This document shows, in pieces, positions 10,901-23,988 of a stretch of 64,000 nucleotides of DNA (within the stretch, counting starts at the first letter, position 1; every line of letters starts with the position of its first letter). The position numbers were made by a program, and so were the translations under genes. Source of the stretch: Volvox africanus (lineage: Eukaryota > Chlorophyta > Chlorophyceae > Chlamydomonadales > Volvocaceae); NCBI GenBank assembly GCA_030268105.1, contig BSDZ01000031.1:186001-250000 (forward strand), read 5' to 3'. The notes below the pieces were generated by a model. That model ran no database searches. It was not told the DNA's origin and worked only from the letters and a program-made list of their open reading frames with translations.

Positions 10901-13900
10901 CTCGGCATGCTCACTCTTTGCGTGCTTTTTTCCGGGCCCATGAGACCTGCGCCTTAGCGATGGCCTTGTCCCCAAAGATACACCTTCGACAATCGCGAGG
11001 CTCTTTGCCAATAGCCTATGTGTGATAATATTTGAGTTTTATCCGATGCCGTACTGGTGCTTCGTTGGTCTCTCCTGGGCCCAGATTCGCACCCGCACCG
11101 AGCACCAGGTGGTTCTAGAGGCCCGTATGAGCGCCCAGACCACTGCTCTGGAGGACGCTAGGTCAGCGTTGACGATGGCAGAGACGGAGCGCAACCGTGC
11201 TCTAGCAGATGCAAAGGTGGCAGAGCAGCTCCGAGCAAATAGGTGAGGCGATTGGGCGGGTCAAGTTGACGTACTAATGGGGATGCAACTGGTTTAAGGG
11301 AGTGTGAGGATTGGTCGCGGTAGCAAGTGGAGTAAGCCGGCGTTCCGACTACATCATCGACTGAGTGAACATGTAGGGGCACAGGGAAACGGGGTTAGCA
11401 ATCCAAATGCGCAAACGTGGGCAGCGGGACTAAAGCACCTCGCTTACAAAGGATGGCCTAACACAGCGCCGTGAGAGGTGAAGCCTGCTTTGTCCCCACG
11501 TTCGGCCGTTTTCGTAGCAGGGGCAATTGATAGGTTCGCTGCACTGTGGTTTCATTGCATTTCACGCTGTTATTCCCCACTGCAGTGAAGCTACTGCGCG
11601 AATGCAAAAGGACGATCTTCAGCGGCAGGTGGCCAGTCTGCAGTCGGACATGGCCCGACTCAAGGAGGATCACGAGCGCCAGCAGACCATTTTCCATCAC
11701 TCCGTGGAGGCGGCCACTGCGCAGGTTGAGGGGCGGTGGCCTTGTTTCGACACTGGTTAGATTGTGTGGTCTTGTGTTTTGGCCGCGCTGGTCTGCAGTC
11801 TGTCTCTGTCCCGGTTAAGGAGCATAGCCTGAGTCAAGAATTTGTATCGGTCATTGGTATAGAGTTATAGCAGCCTCCTGTATGGAATGGAGGCGCAGCG
11901 CCTCTACGCGTCCTGGACTTTCATGGCTGGTATGACAATATGCCGCGGCAATTTAGAAATTTCCCCATCCGTTGTATTCCCGACGTGTATTCACACAATC
12001 TGAACAGCTGCGAGAAGTGCGTGATGAGGCCGGCAGCATGCGCCGTGCTCGCGACGACGCGGAACGTTCACTGGCGGAGGCACGCGACCAGGTCGTGGAT
12101 CTGCGTGGTCGCATTGCAGAGCTGCAGGCGCAGGTTTTGGATCTCACAAGTCAACTGGCAGCGGCGCGCGGTGGTGCTGCCGCATCAGCAGATTTAGTGG
12201 AGGGTCAGAAGCTACGAGACGTTGAGGCTCAGTTGCGGGAGGCGCAGGTGTGTAACCTAGGAAAGGACTTGCACGGTGACCGGTGGGATACCCATGATCC
12301 AGGATAAGGGCGTTCACCTTGGGCGATTGCGGCGGAAACTTCACTTACATGTACCTCAGCATCAACATCACCTTCTCGTAACCGTGATGTTGTATTTCTG
12401 CATGATTGTTACCCCGGCCGCTAGGTGCGGGTCACCCAGGGATTGGCTATCGAGGACGTGCTAGTGTAGTTGTTTAGTCGACATTACAGCAACCTCTTTC
12501 CCTGTCCTGGGTTCTCGTTTGAGATCTTCAGTCTTCTATAGCCCGAAAGTTCCTCACCAGAACTTTCGTTACCCCACCGCCAACAGGCCGACCTTGCCAG
12601 CGCCCGTGAGCAGCTGGAGGCCCGGAATTCCGCCCTGGAGACCCTCCGGGGAGCTATGGCAGCGCTGCAAGGAACCTACGACGCGCTTCGGGAGAGTCAT
12701 GAGGCTGCTCAAACTGCAGCGAAGCAGCAGGCGGAGGAGGCGGAAGCGGCGCGCGTTCAGGCCCAGGTACGTAGCATCGCCAAATTTTCTTTTTCAGTGT
12801 ACACTCCGAACGTGCTGACCCCACTCACACGTCCCGTTGGCTGGCACGTTCCTCCCTCTTCTTCATGCCGAATACCAGGCTGCTCTGGCAGCTGCCGAGG
12901 CGGCCATTGCAGAGAGCCGCGCTGCCCTGGCCGCGCTACAGGCCCAGCACGAAGCGCTCCAGGCAAGCAGCGCGGCGGAGGCAGCCCGCCTGAGCTCTGA
13001 AGTGGAGCGACTGGGACGCGAGCTTGCAGACCGGGTCAGCCAGCGCACGAGGGATGACGAGGACATTGCAAGGTTACAGGTGGGTGTTGTAAGACAATTT
13101 GTTTTCTCCGTGCCAAGCGCGCTGATATTAAGGGTCAATAACTGTTATCAGGCCATTTCTGTATGGACAGAATCTTGCGTTCGGTGTGAAGATGTGCAGT
13201 GAAACCTACCAGGTTCGGTGAGTGGTGGTGAGCTTATTTGACGTATGTGCACCTAACATTCTGGACATGTGCGATGCTACTTCAAATTCTGTTCGAGTGG
13301 GCTGCCCTGCATCTGGTCTGTCGTTGCGACTTAGGCTGCCGTCCGTGAGTACCGCAGCCGTTATGAGGAAGCAGTTGGATCGCACGCGCGTGACGTCTCG
13401 GCGCTCCAGACCGCTGAGACGCGACTGGAGGAGGCGCAGGCCAGTGTCAATCGCTTGCAGGTATGGGCACGACGGGGTGGTGGGGTGTTAGGTGGGCTGA
13501 AGGGGCTCTTTTGATGTCAGGGGCTCCCTACCGATTGCGGGGATTTGGGTTTCGTTCGAGTGGCGTCCCTTAGGCTCAACGTCCAATTTGTCGGTTTGGA
13601 GAGCCACCGCTCTGCCATACCCTTGCTTGTGAGGACATCGCTGCATGCGGGCCATGCTACCGCCGACTTAAAACTGGGGCATCGGCAACCATCGCCATCA
13701 CTAAAACTATCTCCAATCCGGTCCTCCACCAGAATGAGCTGACGGCAGCTCTGAGCGGTGTGGATGAGCGGCTTGCGACCGCGGACCGTGAGAAGGAAGC
13801 GTTGAAGGCGGAGTTGGTGGCAGCGGAGGCGCGTTTGGCGGATAGGATTACTGCCAACGAGCAGCTGCTGACGTCAGTGCGGGGATTGCTAGCGGGCACA

Positions 13901-16900
13901 CATCACGAGCTGGTCGGCATGTCGGCGGAGCAGTACAAGGTGCGAATCGGGAGATCCAGGAGAACTCTCAAAAACCGCGCGAGCGTGGCGCATCAACGAG
14001 CTTGTCGTACCTGACCTGCTTCTGTGTGTGATATTTCAAAGAATGTAGACATGCATACCTGCAAACCCAACCTAGTGAAACGGTCTTGCTGCGTAATAAG
14101 TTGTTATTGCTACCCTCAAGAATTTCACTTTCGGAGCATGCACTTGTGCGGGACCTTCTATCCCGGTCTCACCCTTCTCATCCAGCCTACTTCCCTGTTC
14201 CATGCGTTACGTCTGCAGCCTGGATTGGAATTGGAGGAGGTCTGTTAATGGAGGGACAACAACATCTAGCACGGATCTCTTTTCTCCTGCCCCTCACAAT
14301 ATCTGCTTTCTGTAGTTAGCTTGAGTTGGATGCTGAAGGCTCAACCTTGGCATTTCCTGTTTCTCCCTCGGCCCTCAGTCCCTGATGGATTATCTTGGCC
14401 GTGACAAGGCTCTCGCCGCCGCCCAGCTTGAACTCCTGGCGTCGGAGCGCAACAAGCTGCGTGAGGAGCGTGACAACTCTGTGCGACAGGCAGCGGTGCT
14501 GCGGGCGCAGATGGCGTCGCTCCAGGATTCCCTCACCACCAGCCGGGCCGACCTGCAGGTGCGATGCTGGTAACGGGGATCGTGACAACGTTGCTGTTGA
14601 AAAGGGGCATGCTGGTCGTGATGTTGGCCGTAGTGGCAAGTCGAAGGTGAGGGTACACAGGCGTTGTGGCTAAGGCGGAACAAATAGTTCAGTGCTACTG
14701 CATACGCCAAAAAGGTTGACTAATGTAGTTATAAGATGGTCAGGAAATAGGCGCGGCATGTACCTCATCAGCAGAGTCGTGAGCCGCTGCAGGAGCCCCG
14801 CTGGCCGCGCGAAACATTCCCACCCTGCAGCCTTCACTGCTATGCTACCCATCTATGTATACTCCTGGTTGCGACTGTCGTCCTTACAATATCAATCGAC
14901 TTTGCTCGTCAGGCCCGCATCAACCTGCTTGAGGCGGAAGATCATACGCGACGCTTGGCACAGGGGCAGCTTAGGGGCGAGCGGGATACTGCTAGGGCAG
15001 GTACGGAGGGGAGGGTACCTCAAGAAAACCGGCGACTCAAGACCACCGGCTGCCTCTTACTGCAACAGTGACCTACCTTCATCAAATCCATGCGAAAAGG
15101 GCTACATTCCTAGGCGAAACAATTAAGAATTGTGACAGGGTCCTAACCAACTGCCAGCATCGTGCTTCACGCATTGGGCTCCACAAATTGTGACTTACCT
15201 ATCTCCCCTAACTGCAACAATTATGCGTGCCGCCTAAAGTGCCAACGGAAGGCCCCCATAGTCCTATATCCCGGCCCGAGCCTCCCTTTGCAGAATCGGA
15301 GCGGCTCCGAACCCTGCTGGCGGGGGCGGAGCAACGCGCTGGAGCTGCCGAGGCCAGTCTGCGCGAGTCGGCAGCTAATGTTGCGGGGTTGCAGGCGCAG
15401 CTGGAGGCCCACAAACGCGGCGAGGCACTTTGGCGGGAGAAGTACGATGCACTTATGACCAGGTCGGCTCTCTTGGGTATGTTCATATGGTTCAAACTAG
15501 TTGATATCACTCGGTCCAGGCTCCTCACACTCAAATCGGAAAATCACGGTAATGATTGGTTAACAAGTTGAGGTATATTGTCCATTGGCTAAAGAAGCAC
15601 AAATAGGCAGTCGTGTCTGCCGACCCAGGTGCAGGCCAAAGTGCTGTGCTCGTGCTGTGCCGGTTGACTAGTATATCACCGTAATAATGAATCAGGTACG
15701 GGAAGGTCACATTGGAGGAGCACAACACCGTTAAGGCGGCGCTTGCCACGGTCAGGGCCGAGCTGGCATCGGCTTCAGAGCAGGTGAAAGGCCTGCAAAC
15801 TTCAGGCGCTACGCTGCAACAGCAGCTGGATGAATTGCGGACAAGCAAGGATGCCACAGTCGCCGACTTGGAGAAGTCGGTGAGCGCCATAGAATGCATG
15901 CGTGCGTGTAGGTGAAGGCGACAATGGTATTTGCACATGGTTTCCGTACTGCAGAAATTCCAGACGAGACACAGCTCGTGAGGCATTTCATGCTACGCCT
16001 TACCTCTGTTTGTGGCGATACACGGCTTGTCCTGCGGGTAACTGTGTTGCATAATGCTGTGTCATATCGGATCGTACAGCGGAAGGAGTTCGCTGATCTT
16101 CGTGTACGCCACAACATGCTGGTCCGCAAGCACCGCGAACTGACAGCCGCCAACGAAGCGATGGGCAAGGAGCTAGCGGCCGCGCGCGAGCAATTGGCAG
16201 CTGCCAATGATAAGACGGCGGCACTGGAGGCGCAGGTTGGTATATGGCGACCGTTTCTGCGGCGACGACGTGTACAGATTGTGCAACTGAATTCCAAGCT
16301 TAAGTTGCCATGATAAGCTCAAACGAGCTCTGGAATGTCGCGCCTCTGAAACAGAGTTCCCGTGTGTCCACGTACCTTTGTGCATGTTTCGCCTGACAAG
16401 GCCACCTAGCGCATCCGGTGTTTACCCTCATTACCTTTCATTGTCCCTAGGTGGCAAAAGCCAAGGAAGATACGGCAGCATCGGTGGCCGAGGCGACGGG
16501 CAAGATTAAGGCGTCCAACAAGCAGTGAGTACGTGGTTTACCCTTCCCCATTCGTAAGCGCCTAAGTCCCGTGCCCTGTACAAGACTTCTGCATCGGATG
16601 GTGGTTGGTTGACAGCAGCGTTCGTGTACCTAGTTAATTTTCCACAGCTCCTGTCTTTTCGTCTGGAGTCCCTCAGCCTGGTATGGGGCAGGCTGTTGGA
16701 CCAGGACAGGCTGGGGTAACCCTATACGACTGAGGCCCGTACATGGTCAGATCACGGTCCACATTCCGGTAGTACTTCCCAACAACTGGCGTGCACATCA
16801 TCATGTACACCCTGTAAAACTGAAGTTTTGTTGTGTCTACGTGAACCCCGCACAGGGCCATTGAACGGATTCGGACGCTTACGGCGGAGAAAGCCGCTCA

Positions 16901-19900
16901 AGAGGGCGAGCTGCAAGTGGGTCAGGGGTCTGGCGAGCGGTTAGCAGTTGGGGGAATTTATGTTTTTTTGTACTCTAGGACGAGCTGTGTATGATTGCCC
17001 CGTGTCAGAGGCGATTAGATAACCAAAAATACATTTGGCCAGGGACATAATGTTTACATGCAGGTTTCCATCGGCTGCGCCTTGGTGGGCATCTTGCTGA
17101 TGGCCTCGCCTTGCGAGCTATGGTTCTCCATTGGGCGGGGTTCCATCTCTGCACGTTAGCATATTGTAGAAGGCCCATTATCATCACTTTCCTTCCTTTC
17201 GTAACTCGCTATTTCGTTATCCCTTCACTTCCTGACACGCCTTGCCGCGTTATCTGACTGGGCGGGCTCTATAGACGTTGCGCACGTCGCTCGAGTCGCT
17301 AAATAAAACCCTGGAAGAAGAGCGCATACGCCGCGCCAGTGACGGCAGGGCTGCCGCGATGCGGGTCCTGGACTTGGAGCGGCAGCTTAAGACCGCACGC
17401 GAAGAGCGTGAGTCGGGTGGGGGAGGGGTTCGGGGCCAGTGACGTGAGACATGGTCAGGTTGTGACAAAGCGGGAACTGGGAGGTTTGCGCCAACAAACG
17501 GCTTCACCCATGACTGAGTGAGCATACGTGTAATGACGTTATTTGACTGAAAGATAGCGATCGTCTAGGATGCTGTTTGAGGATGCTGGTCTGTGAGATG
17601 GATTTGGAGACATGAACGGGTATTCAGTGTTGGGTTCCCTATGGTCAACGAGGCCTCTACATTCCCACGTTTCCCCTGCCTCGTAGTTGCGTCATCCCAG
17701 GGGAAGGTGCGGGAGCTTACAGAGCGTATTGAGCGCGCCAGGGCTCGCAGGGTTGGGGCACCTACCGGTGCAGCAGGGCCAGGTCCGTCATCGGTCCCCA
17801 CTATTGTGGCCCCTGGGCTATCGGTTGGGGCTACACAACCAACGGTTGCGGCGCCTGCAGGACCGCCGCCGTCGGCGCAACTGCCAGCGCAACTGCCAGC
17901 GCAGTCGCCGCCAACGGTGCCGCCGTCGGAGCCATTTGCATCCGCAGCCTCGCTTGCGGCAGCGGCAGCAGCTGCCCGCGGCGCTCGCAGGACACCGATT
18001 CAGTTCCCCACTCCGGCGACTGTACAGCAATCAACTGTGCAACGGTTGATCACTGTAAGTGACCAAGTGGGATCGGGTGCAGCTGCTGTGCCCGTGGCTG
18101 CGACAGGCAGCGTCGCGGCGGCTCAGCAGTCGCCACCACAGCTGTCGACAGTAGTGTCAACAACGGGTGCAGCGGCCCAGTCCATCGATGCTGCCCCAGT
18201 TACGACCGTTGAGCAGCAGTTTGGCCTATCGGTTAATGATGCTAGCGGGCCTCGTGCTACGGGTGCTTCAACCCTGGCTGGTCCTGACACCCTTGCCCCT
18301 GCTGCTGGTGGGGGTGGGGTTGGTGGCAACGACGTATGCATGGCAGAGGCGAGTCAACACCCTGACGTGGTCCTGGAGCCGGTACAGCCGCTAGCTATGC
18401 GACCCGTCCCGTTGCCATCGCCGCAGCAGGGTGTTTTGGTAGGGACGGTGACGGCAGCCTCGCTGGAAGATACCATCGCCACGGGATCGCAGACTGCCGA
18501 TCTAGGGGAAGTTCCGGCAGATATGGCTGTCAACCCGCATATGGACACGCAGCCGCCAACGCATGCCGGCGCTACGGGAACGGATGCGGAGATGGGGGAT
18601 GCAGGAGCCGAGCCATTGGAGGTCGGCGTTGTGGCTACTAACCCTGCCTCTTCGGCTGATCCTGTAACGCATGCCGCTGCTGCCCCGACTCCAATTCTGG
18701 AGGAACCCGTAAGCCAGCCTGCAACGGCAGCGGAGACATCTGCGGCAGCCGAGGAAAGGATACCGGATGGTGCAAACGTCGTCGCCGTTCAGGAGCAGCA
18801 GGACGGTGGAGAGACTGCTGGTGATGGTCAGGGCAACACAGAAGAAGGCACGGAAGAGGGCTCGGAGGAGGGTGAAGACGCAGGCGCGGAGGAAATTGTT
18901 GTCGAAGGAGAGGGGCCAGCCGATGGTGCAATGGAACAGGGCGAGATTGGGGACGAAGCCGGAGCGGCAGCATGCGGCAGCACAGGAGCGGGACAGGTGC
19001 GTGGATTGCGTGTGTATCGGCCCAGAAATGTGTTCTGCTATGTGGTCCGGCGAACGAAAGAAATGGCCTGCGTTGTTTCGTGCGTCGATGCGCGTTTCAT
19101 GCTTTATGCTTCTACGTTGTGTGCGACGTAGGATGCACCGGAGGAGGGAGAACTCCACGAAGAGCAAGATCTTGGAGCGGAAGGGGTTGCGGGAGACGAT
19201 CGAGAGGAGCAGGTCGCCACAAACACGGCTACGGTAGAGGTGGGGGTGGATACATTACCAGCCGAGGCACAGAATGCCGAAGAGGCGCCACCTGGAACCG
19301 GGCAGCACGAGCAAGAAGACGATGGGGAAGGGGGCGGCGATGTTATTAGCGGCGATGGGGCTGAGGTGGAGGCCGAGGAAGAAGACGGCGGCGGCACCCC
19401 TGTCCCACCCAGTGAGCCGGTGGGGGGTGAGGGTGGGACACCCGGTCCCAGCCCTGTCGCCCTTGCCGCTGTCGATGCAGCAATGGCAGGTATTAATGCC
19501 GCGGCAGCTACAAGAGACGCTGCAGCGGCTGCCCAACGCACAGCCACGTTGGCCCCAGAAGATGTGGCGGCTGCGGAAGGTTCTGCTGCACCCATGGAGG
19601 AGCAGGCGGGATTGGCGGCGGCAGGGAGGGGGGAGGAGGATGGCGGAATGGCGGATCAGCCAACTGCTTTGCCTGTTGGCGGTGACATCGACGCACATCA
19701 GGGTGGAGAGGATGGTGATGGCGACAGCGAGGATGACGGCGATGGTGAGGGTGAGGGTGAGGGCGAGGGCGAGGAGGGCGATGCTGATGCCGAAGATTAC
19801 GAAGACGGAAGCAGCGGCAGCTCGGGGATGGACGACGACGACGACGACGACGACGAGGATCCCGATTTAAAAGCGCTTCGGCTGAAGGTTAGTGTCACGG

Positions 19901-22842
19901 CTGCTGACAGTGTTCGATTCATTAAATTGGTGGCCTTTAGGTTGGTTGAGGCACGCGCTCTGATGGAAGCAGCGTTATTGTGGTTGCATTTGCATGCAGC
20001 GAGAAGGCCACTGAAACGTTTCTGAGATGAATCCCTGGGAGATTTCCAAATTAGGCCATTTGTGCTGTGGACCAAGTTTCTAGTCGACACGGATCAGTGA
20101 AAATGCTCTGGCGGGCAGCGTACCTTGTGTGCTACGAGGACGTTTCTCGTTCAACACTACTATGGAAGCTGTAGGTAACACTTCTAGACTTATTTGCAGC
20201 ACATGCTTCTTTTCTAGGAACAAAATGCTCATGTGGTCCCCTTCGATTGCCTGGCGGCCGTGCCCATTTGCCCCTCTCCTTGCAGGCCATAGCCGCCGCC
20301 ACGACGAACACACGCAAGCGCCAAATGACTCCAATGTTGGAGGACCACTGTGATGGCGAGGAGGCAGTGCGCATGAACCAGGCTGCGGCACCAGGTAGGT
20401 TGCAGCATTACGCATGAAGTTGTTAAGTTTTATAGATCAGATAGATGTCCACGTTCTGTTTGCCATTTGGCCGCGTACGAAGTGTCGGCGTGCAGCCATA
20501 TGTGCAATGGCATTTCTCAGGCGATAGTGTGATAGTGTGATTGCCGTACCATTCACGATAGTCCCATGGTGTGTAAGCTGTTGTGTATCGTACAGTCGTC
20601 AGTCGTTTTCGATATCACAATCGAAATTAAAACGGTAGACGTGCTGCCACAGTACGCTTCCCGTTGGGATGCTGACTTTGCAGGAGATGGTGGTGGCGTC
20701 GGTGATGGTCCTCCTGCCCCTAAGCGGCAGCGGTCTGCTTCGCTCACCTCTCTGGCCGTCCTCTCGAAGGTTCCTGCTAGCGAAACGGAGGTAATTGTTG
20801 CTTCCATGACTTTACCCTCAATTCATTCGGAGCCAGGCATCTCGGATGGGTGCGGTCACCTTAGTTATTTCCTGCATATCAGCAGCCTGGTCAATTTTCG
20901 TTCTCTACGATTTCCATAGTTGGGCTATACCGGGCTCCATTGTAATCCTTATATTCCCGTGCCTCGCATGCACCTTGACCGCTCCTACCGTGCCGCAGGT
21001 GGATGGACAGCCGGAAGGCAAGGCGGACGGAGGTTCGTGTGTCTAAATGGCTCTCGCTTTTGTCTGATCCGATGGTTCAAAGGGTAGCTAGCGTTGCTCG
21101 GCGTTCCTAAAATGCCAATCTGTGTGTTTTTGCTATCCAAGCAGACGCCCGCGGGCTACATGGGACATTACAGATGCAGCACCACCTTTCACTTAGCATC
21201 CAAAGACATTATACATTTAATTGCTTTCGCACGTGCTTCAAGGTGCAGGAAAAGGACAAATCTTTAACTCTTAAGATATCTTTTTGACATTCTAAACTGT
21301 TTGTTGTTGTTAATCCGTATGGCTTCGCTCTGGCCCATTGGCCTGACTCTGCAGGTGCCGAAGCGGAAGAGTCGGATCTGGAACTGGATGACCTTGTCCC
21401 GGGTGTTGTAGCAGGTACCATGAAATGCTGCCCCGTTGCATCATGTGTTTAGGGATTTCTGGTTAACTTTAGCATCGTAAATAGTGTTCTCCTTGGGTTT
21501 GGAGGACGTCCATGGAAAGAAGAACTGTTTCGGTGCCCTTTCACTGTGCAAAAGTGAAAGCGAGCCTTCATACGAGCATTTTCATAATTTAGTGCCGATG
21601 CTCGACCAGATAGGCAAAGTTTACCCGATTTCATACCTGAAAACAAAGCCACGGACTAAATCATCAAGCACGCCTGGGTTTAGCTTGGTCCCGGGAGCCC
21701 TCTGGGGGGTGGCACCTCAAAACTGAGAGTAGTCGGCAAGTTAACGAACTAATATAAAGAACTAAGTGACTTGAGTAATTTCCAAGACTTAAGTAATTTC
21801 CAACCGCCGTTATCTGATAGTGGTAATAATCGCCATGGTCGCAGACCTAGATTCTAGAGACGCGGCAGCTGCGGTGAATGCAACAACGGCGGCTGAAGGT
21901 GGCACACCATCGCAAGGGGCTTGCGCCCCTGCCACATCGCCTGGCCCACCAAATGAGGCCGCTGAAGTCACGGACGCACAAAGATCTCTACCGCGTTCAC
22001 CTTCGCCACCGCAGCAAGGGTCTAAGCGATTGCAGCTGGAAGAGGAGGGAGCAGGGCAGCAGTCTCTACGGTCTTCCCACGGACCTGTAGTCGTGACGCA
22101 AGGCAGCCGGGGTGGCCGTGCGGCATTTACGCGGGGCCGTGGAAATGCACGACGCAGCTCTCATGCTGGGGAAGTTTCCGCACCGCCGTCACCGTCCCCA
22201 GAGCCCACGGGCACGGCAGTGGGCACGGCCGGCACCTCTGGCGAGGCTGCAGGCCTGCAGGCCGGCGCCACAGCGCCCACGAGTTCTAGCACCAGTGGCG
22301 GACCTCAGCAGAAGCGCCAACGTTCAGAAATCAACTTCAATCTAGCGCCGAAGTTCCCTCCTGGACAAGTGGCAGAGACTGGCGGAACTATTGCAGGGCC
22401 GGGGGCGACCAATGCCGGCTCATCGGGGGTGGCTGTGGCTGCTGGTGTTGGGGTTACCCGTGGCGTTCGATCTGCAGTTGCAAGCATTCGCAGGGCGGCG
22501 ATGGGGCGAGGAGCTAGCGGGACGAGTCCTGGAGCGCCGGGTCGCGATATGGGCTCGCCGACGGGTATGGGAGGGATGCTTGCTGCGGGGACGACGGTAG
22601 GCACAACGGGGATACAGACGTCTGGCATGGCTCCGGCACAACAGCAGGCCGTGTTGCAGCAGCAGATTGCAATGCTGCACCAGGCTGTGTCACAGCAGCA
22701 ACAGCAGCAGCTTCTGGCCTCGAGTACGCCACCCCTAAGTCAGGGACAACCGGGTGCCGCGCCATCTGGCGTAGGGCGTGGGAGCCTCCGGGGTGGAAGA
22801 CGCGTCCTGGGGAGGGGCCGCGGCCGAGGAACTTCGTCTTAG
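4912..22842 (+). CDS. TPR: Nuclear pore basket coiled-coil protein, TPR/Mlp1/NUA family (36 exons)
   Basis: Scaffold of the nuclear basket, used in mRNA export and chromatin tethering in known members. Exons: 4912-4974, 5172-5267, 5335-5613, 5971-6053, 6358-6495, 6957-7014, 7303-7413, 7675-8043, 8429-8578, 8797-8928, 9093-9289, 9650-9757, 10042-10381, 10511-10741, 11085-11242, 11586-11724, 12008-12247, 12587-12766, 12879-13079, 13335-13460, 13733-13939, 14379-14558, 14913-15000, 15294-15462, 15696-15879, 16080-16235, 16451-16524, 16856-16916, 17275-17407, 17687-18996, 19132-19887, 20286-20394, 20684-20790, 20999-21032, 21355-21414, 21845-22842. All phases agree and the sum is 8025 nt (2674 aa), somewhat longer than human TPR. 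Family landmarks: MEVWAMYQEM; VINHRLVTFRTLDELVEQNR followed by RLLTMVRKLG; the YEEAVGSHARDVSALQ segment; and SLMDYLGRDKALA. The last third is non-coiled, Ala/Pro-rich then strongly acidic, with PKRQR and QKRQR nuclear-signal-like motifs and an RGRGRG tail. The ATG at 4912 is the first plausible start; a further upstream exon is not excluded. Confidence 0.87.
9290..9649 (+). other. Non-canonical GC-AG intron in the TPR-like gene
   Basis: The donor reads AACAG|GCAAGT and the acceptor TTCCACAG. Only the GC donor (phase 2) gives QNRRLLTMVRKLG, the expected family motif. The nearby GT at 9294 would join in phase 0 and hit TAG after six codons of the next exon. Confidence 0.75.
19741..19860 (+). 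repeat. GAG/GGT and GAC triplet-rich repeats coding acidic tract
   Basis: Short runs of gagggt/gagggc units (about 19743-19780) and a pure GAC run (19831-19857) encode alternating Glu-Gly and poly-Asp in the acidic C-terminal region of the TPR-like protein. They are likely prone to length variation. Confidence 0.7.
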
Positions 22843-23988
22843 GTTAGGGTTATTGGACACAAGCTTTTCCTAAACCAACGGTTATGCGATAGCGCATGTT
22901 AGACCTTGACTGTCAAAATCCGGTTGCCCCCGTTAAGGGTGTTGCCTGACGTTGTCGATCGGTTGGTTGTCTCGGGAAAGCAGCATATATAGCTTGATTA
23001 CTAGGAATTGTGAATGATGCAGCGCACGGGTCCATGGGTTCCTGATCGCAAGTTGCGTCTGTGTAGGCCTGCATCTTACGCAGCTCCCTTGCACACCATC
23101 GCCATAGTCATCAGGCAGGTATGCAGGCGTAGGGAAGTTGAGGGTTTGCACTAGGCGCTTCTCAATAGCCAGCGGACGAGGAGACAGTGAGCTCTTCAGC
23201 TGCCACCTAACAGCTGCGTCTACATCTTTGATAGACGAAGGTTGCCACGTGCAAGCCGTATCACACATCGTGCGCAATTAACCAATAATGATTACCATCG
23301 TCAGCAAAATGCAATTCGTGGGAGCACTCATTGGATCCGGATTTGGGTTTTAAGGAGATGATTTGGGCGAGAACTCACAGCAAAACCGCCTTTGTAGTGT
23401 TCTGCACCGCCTTGCGCCATAGCGCGCGTCTCTGGATCAGACTCGTAGTAGCAGAAAGCCAGGTGTATGGAGTCCGGTCATACAAGATATGACCGAAAGT
23501 GGGTGTGGCAAAGTTTCACCTGTAATGTATGTCAAGTGATAGGGATACTGATATTAATAAAAGATATATAATCTTATACGAAAAGCAAAATGGAGCACAC
23601 AATTGCGCACATTGGCGCTGTCAACGAATATATGTTACCAGATGTCGCGCAGTTATATTCCTTGGACATGTTAAAATTTTGCGGCTATTTTGGGTATATA
23701 TGTGAACTTGTTTTGGTTTGCTGATGGGCACAAGCCTTCGTACATCGCACTACAACCCCGCAACTGCGAGATACTATATGATTGGTGGCGACAGCAGTTG
23801 CTTTCATGACCGAAACCTGTACACAATTAAGCAATTAAAACCCAGCTTAACTTGCAAACCGACGCCGTAGAACTGGCAAGATGTTGTGTACAATTTGAGT
23901 CTGTGCTGACCACTTTTGCATACCCTGAACATCTTTCAACCCAACCTTGATCAACATCTACGCTGGTCTTTGCTGGCGGTCTCCTATA
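22843..23988. other. Region between TPR-like gene and pherophorin; possible minus-strand exon remnants
   Basis: The proximal part is probably 3' UTR. On the minus strand two stretches look protein-like. One, around 23465-23383, contains FCYYESDPETRAM and a good GTGAGT donor; the other, 23277-22933, contains FPTPAYLPDDYGDG. The first has an in-frame TGA shortly upstream and no clean acceptor. I cannot build an open gene, and I do not recognise the product. Confidence 0.25.
23521..23525 (+). terminator. Candidate TGTAA poly(A) signal for the TPR-like gene
   Basis: TGTAA is the usual poly(A) signal of volvocine algae (established knowledge). This is the first one I see after the stop at 22840-22842, implying a 3' UTR of about 0.7 kb. 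Cleavage is not visible from sequence. Confidence 0.35.

Noticed and set aside
18502..19167. 221-codon minus-strand frame opposite the TPR-like acidic region
   Set aside because: Shadow of the plus-strand exons, whose phases and acidic codon pattern are consistent; composition of the minus reading (Arg/Leu/Ser-rich) is typical of antisense.
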